DNA from: RPQJ01 sp963748985
GTDB taxonomy: Bacteria > Pseudomonadota > Gammaproteobacteria > Steroidobacterales > Steroidobacteraceae
Assembly: GCA_963748985.1 (NCBI GenBank)
Contig: CAVVKQ010000012.1
Coordinates: 1 to 64,000 of the forward strand
Reading direction: 5' to 3'
Length of the DNA: 64,000 nucleotides
Shown here piece by piece: positions 63,992 through 64,000 of this stretch (positions within the stretch are counted from its first letter, which is position 1; every line of letters starts with the position of its first letter). Below the pieces are notes generated by a model. It was not told the origin of the DNA and searched no databases. It was given only the letters and a program-made list of their open reading frames with translations. Both the position numbers and the translations under genes were made by a program.

Positions 63992-64000
63992 CAGTTGAAC

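Overview
This is a 64 kb stretch of a high-GC, tightly packed chromosome. It carries about 60 protein genes, no tRNA or rRNA gene, no CRISPR array, no phage and no transposase. The gene content suggests a Proteobacterium, most likely gammaproteobacterial: a complete 14-gene nuo operon with separate nuoC and nuoD, a YceH protein, a YihG-like acyltransferase, a YbaN-like protein, an ECF/FecR/TonB-receptor trio and TRAP transport. The lineage is an inference.

Layout. 0-5 kb: the 3' end of folE, a GcvT-type folate protein, two tandem PYROXD2-like FAD oxidoreductases and a convergent Rieske oxygenase. 6-13 kb: a secreted S9 peptidase, an esterase, a rhomboid protease, an OPT transporter and a pseudouridine synthase. 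13-17.4 kb (minus strand): a tightly overlapped operon of thermostable-hemolysin (GNAT-like) protein, acyl-adenylate ligase, haem-oxygenase-like metal oxidase, short-chain dehydrogenase and TPR protein. This looks like an uncharacterised acyl-product biosynthesis unit. 17.6-21.7 kb: ECF sigma factor, FecR anti-sigma factor and STN-bearing TonB-dependent receptor. 21.7-24 kb (minus): lysophospholipid acyltransferase, thioesterase and dienelactone hydrolase. 24-26.6 kb: YceH and a pair of flavin-reductase-fold proteins, one fused to a GAF domain. 26.6-30.8 kb (minus): a fumarate reductase/succinate dehydrogenase of the di-haem, single-anchor type, plus a cytochrome c. Divergent from it, nuoABCDEFGHIJKLMN runs from 31.0 to 44.1 kb. 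44-55.4 kb: a mixed accessory stretch (YbaN, cNMP-binding protein, VanX-like dipeptidase, acyl-CoA dehydrogenase and ligase, tannase, ABC exporter, GNAT, M81 peptidase, universal stress protein). 55.4-63.3 kb: a TRAP transporter divergent from glutamine-synthetase-like, aldehyde dehydrogenase and iron alcohol dehydrogenase genes, suggesting uptake and gamma-glutamylation-dependent breakdown of an amine. At the right edge a rubredoxin-HybE protein points to a [NiFe]-hydrogenase locus just outside the window.

Three points stand out. First, six single-base indels break or merge reading frames (about 13.03, 46.15, 46.31, 50.61, 53.31 and 55.31 kb). Each is inferred from recognisable protein sequence that continues in the next frame, or from stops that a one-base change would restore. 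They are either assembly errors or real decay. Second, the 534 bp gap at 61616-62149 holds two complete 74-bp hairpin elements and one partial copy. These share a 20-nt loop, while their 27-nt arms differ and stay complementary. Third, the membrane anchor of the fumarate reductase keeps the haem-histidine spacing and the key glutamates of the Wolinella enzyme, which is unusual beside a proton-pumping complex I in a probable gammaproteobacterium.
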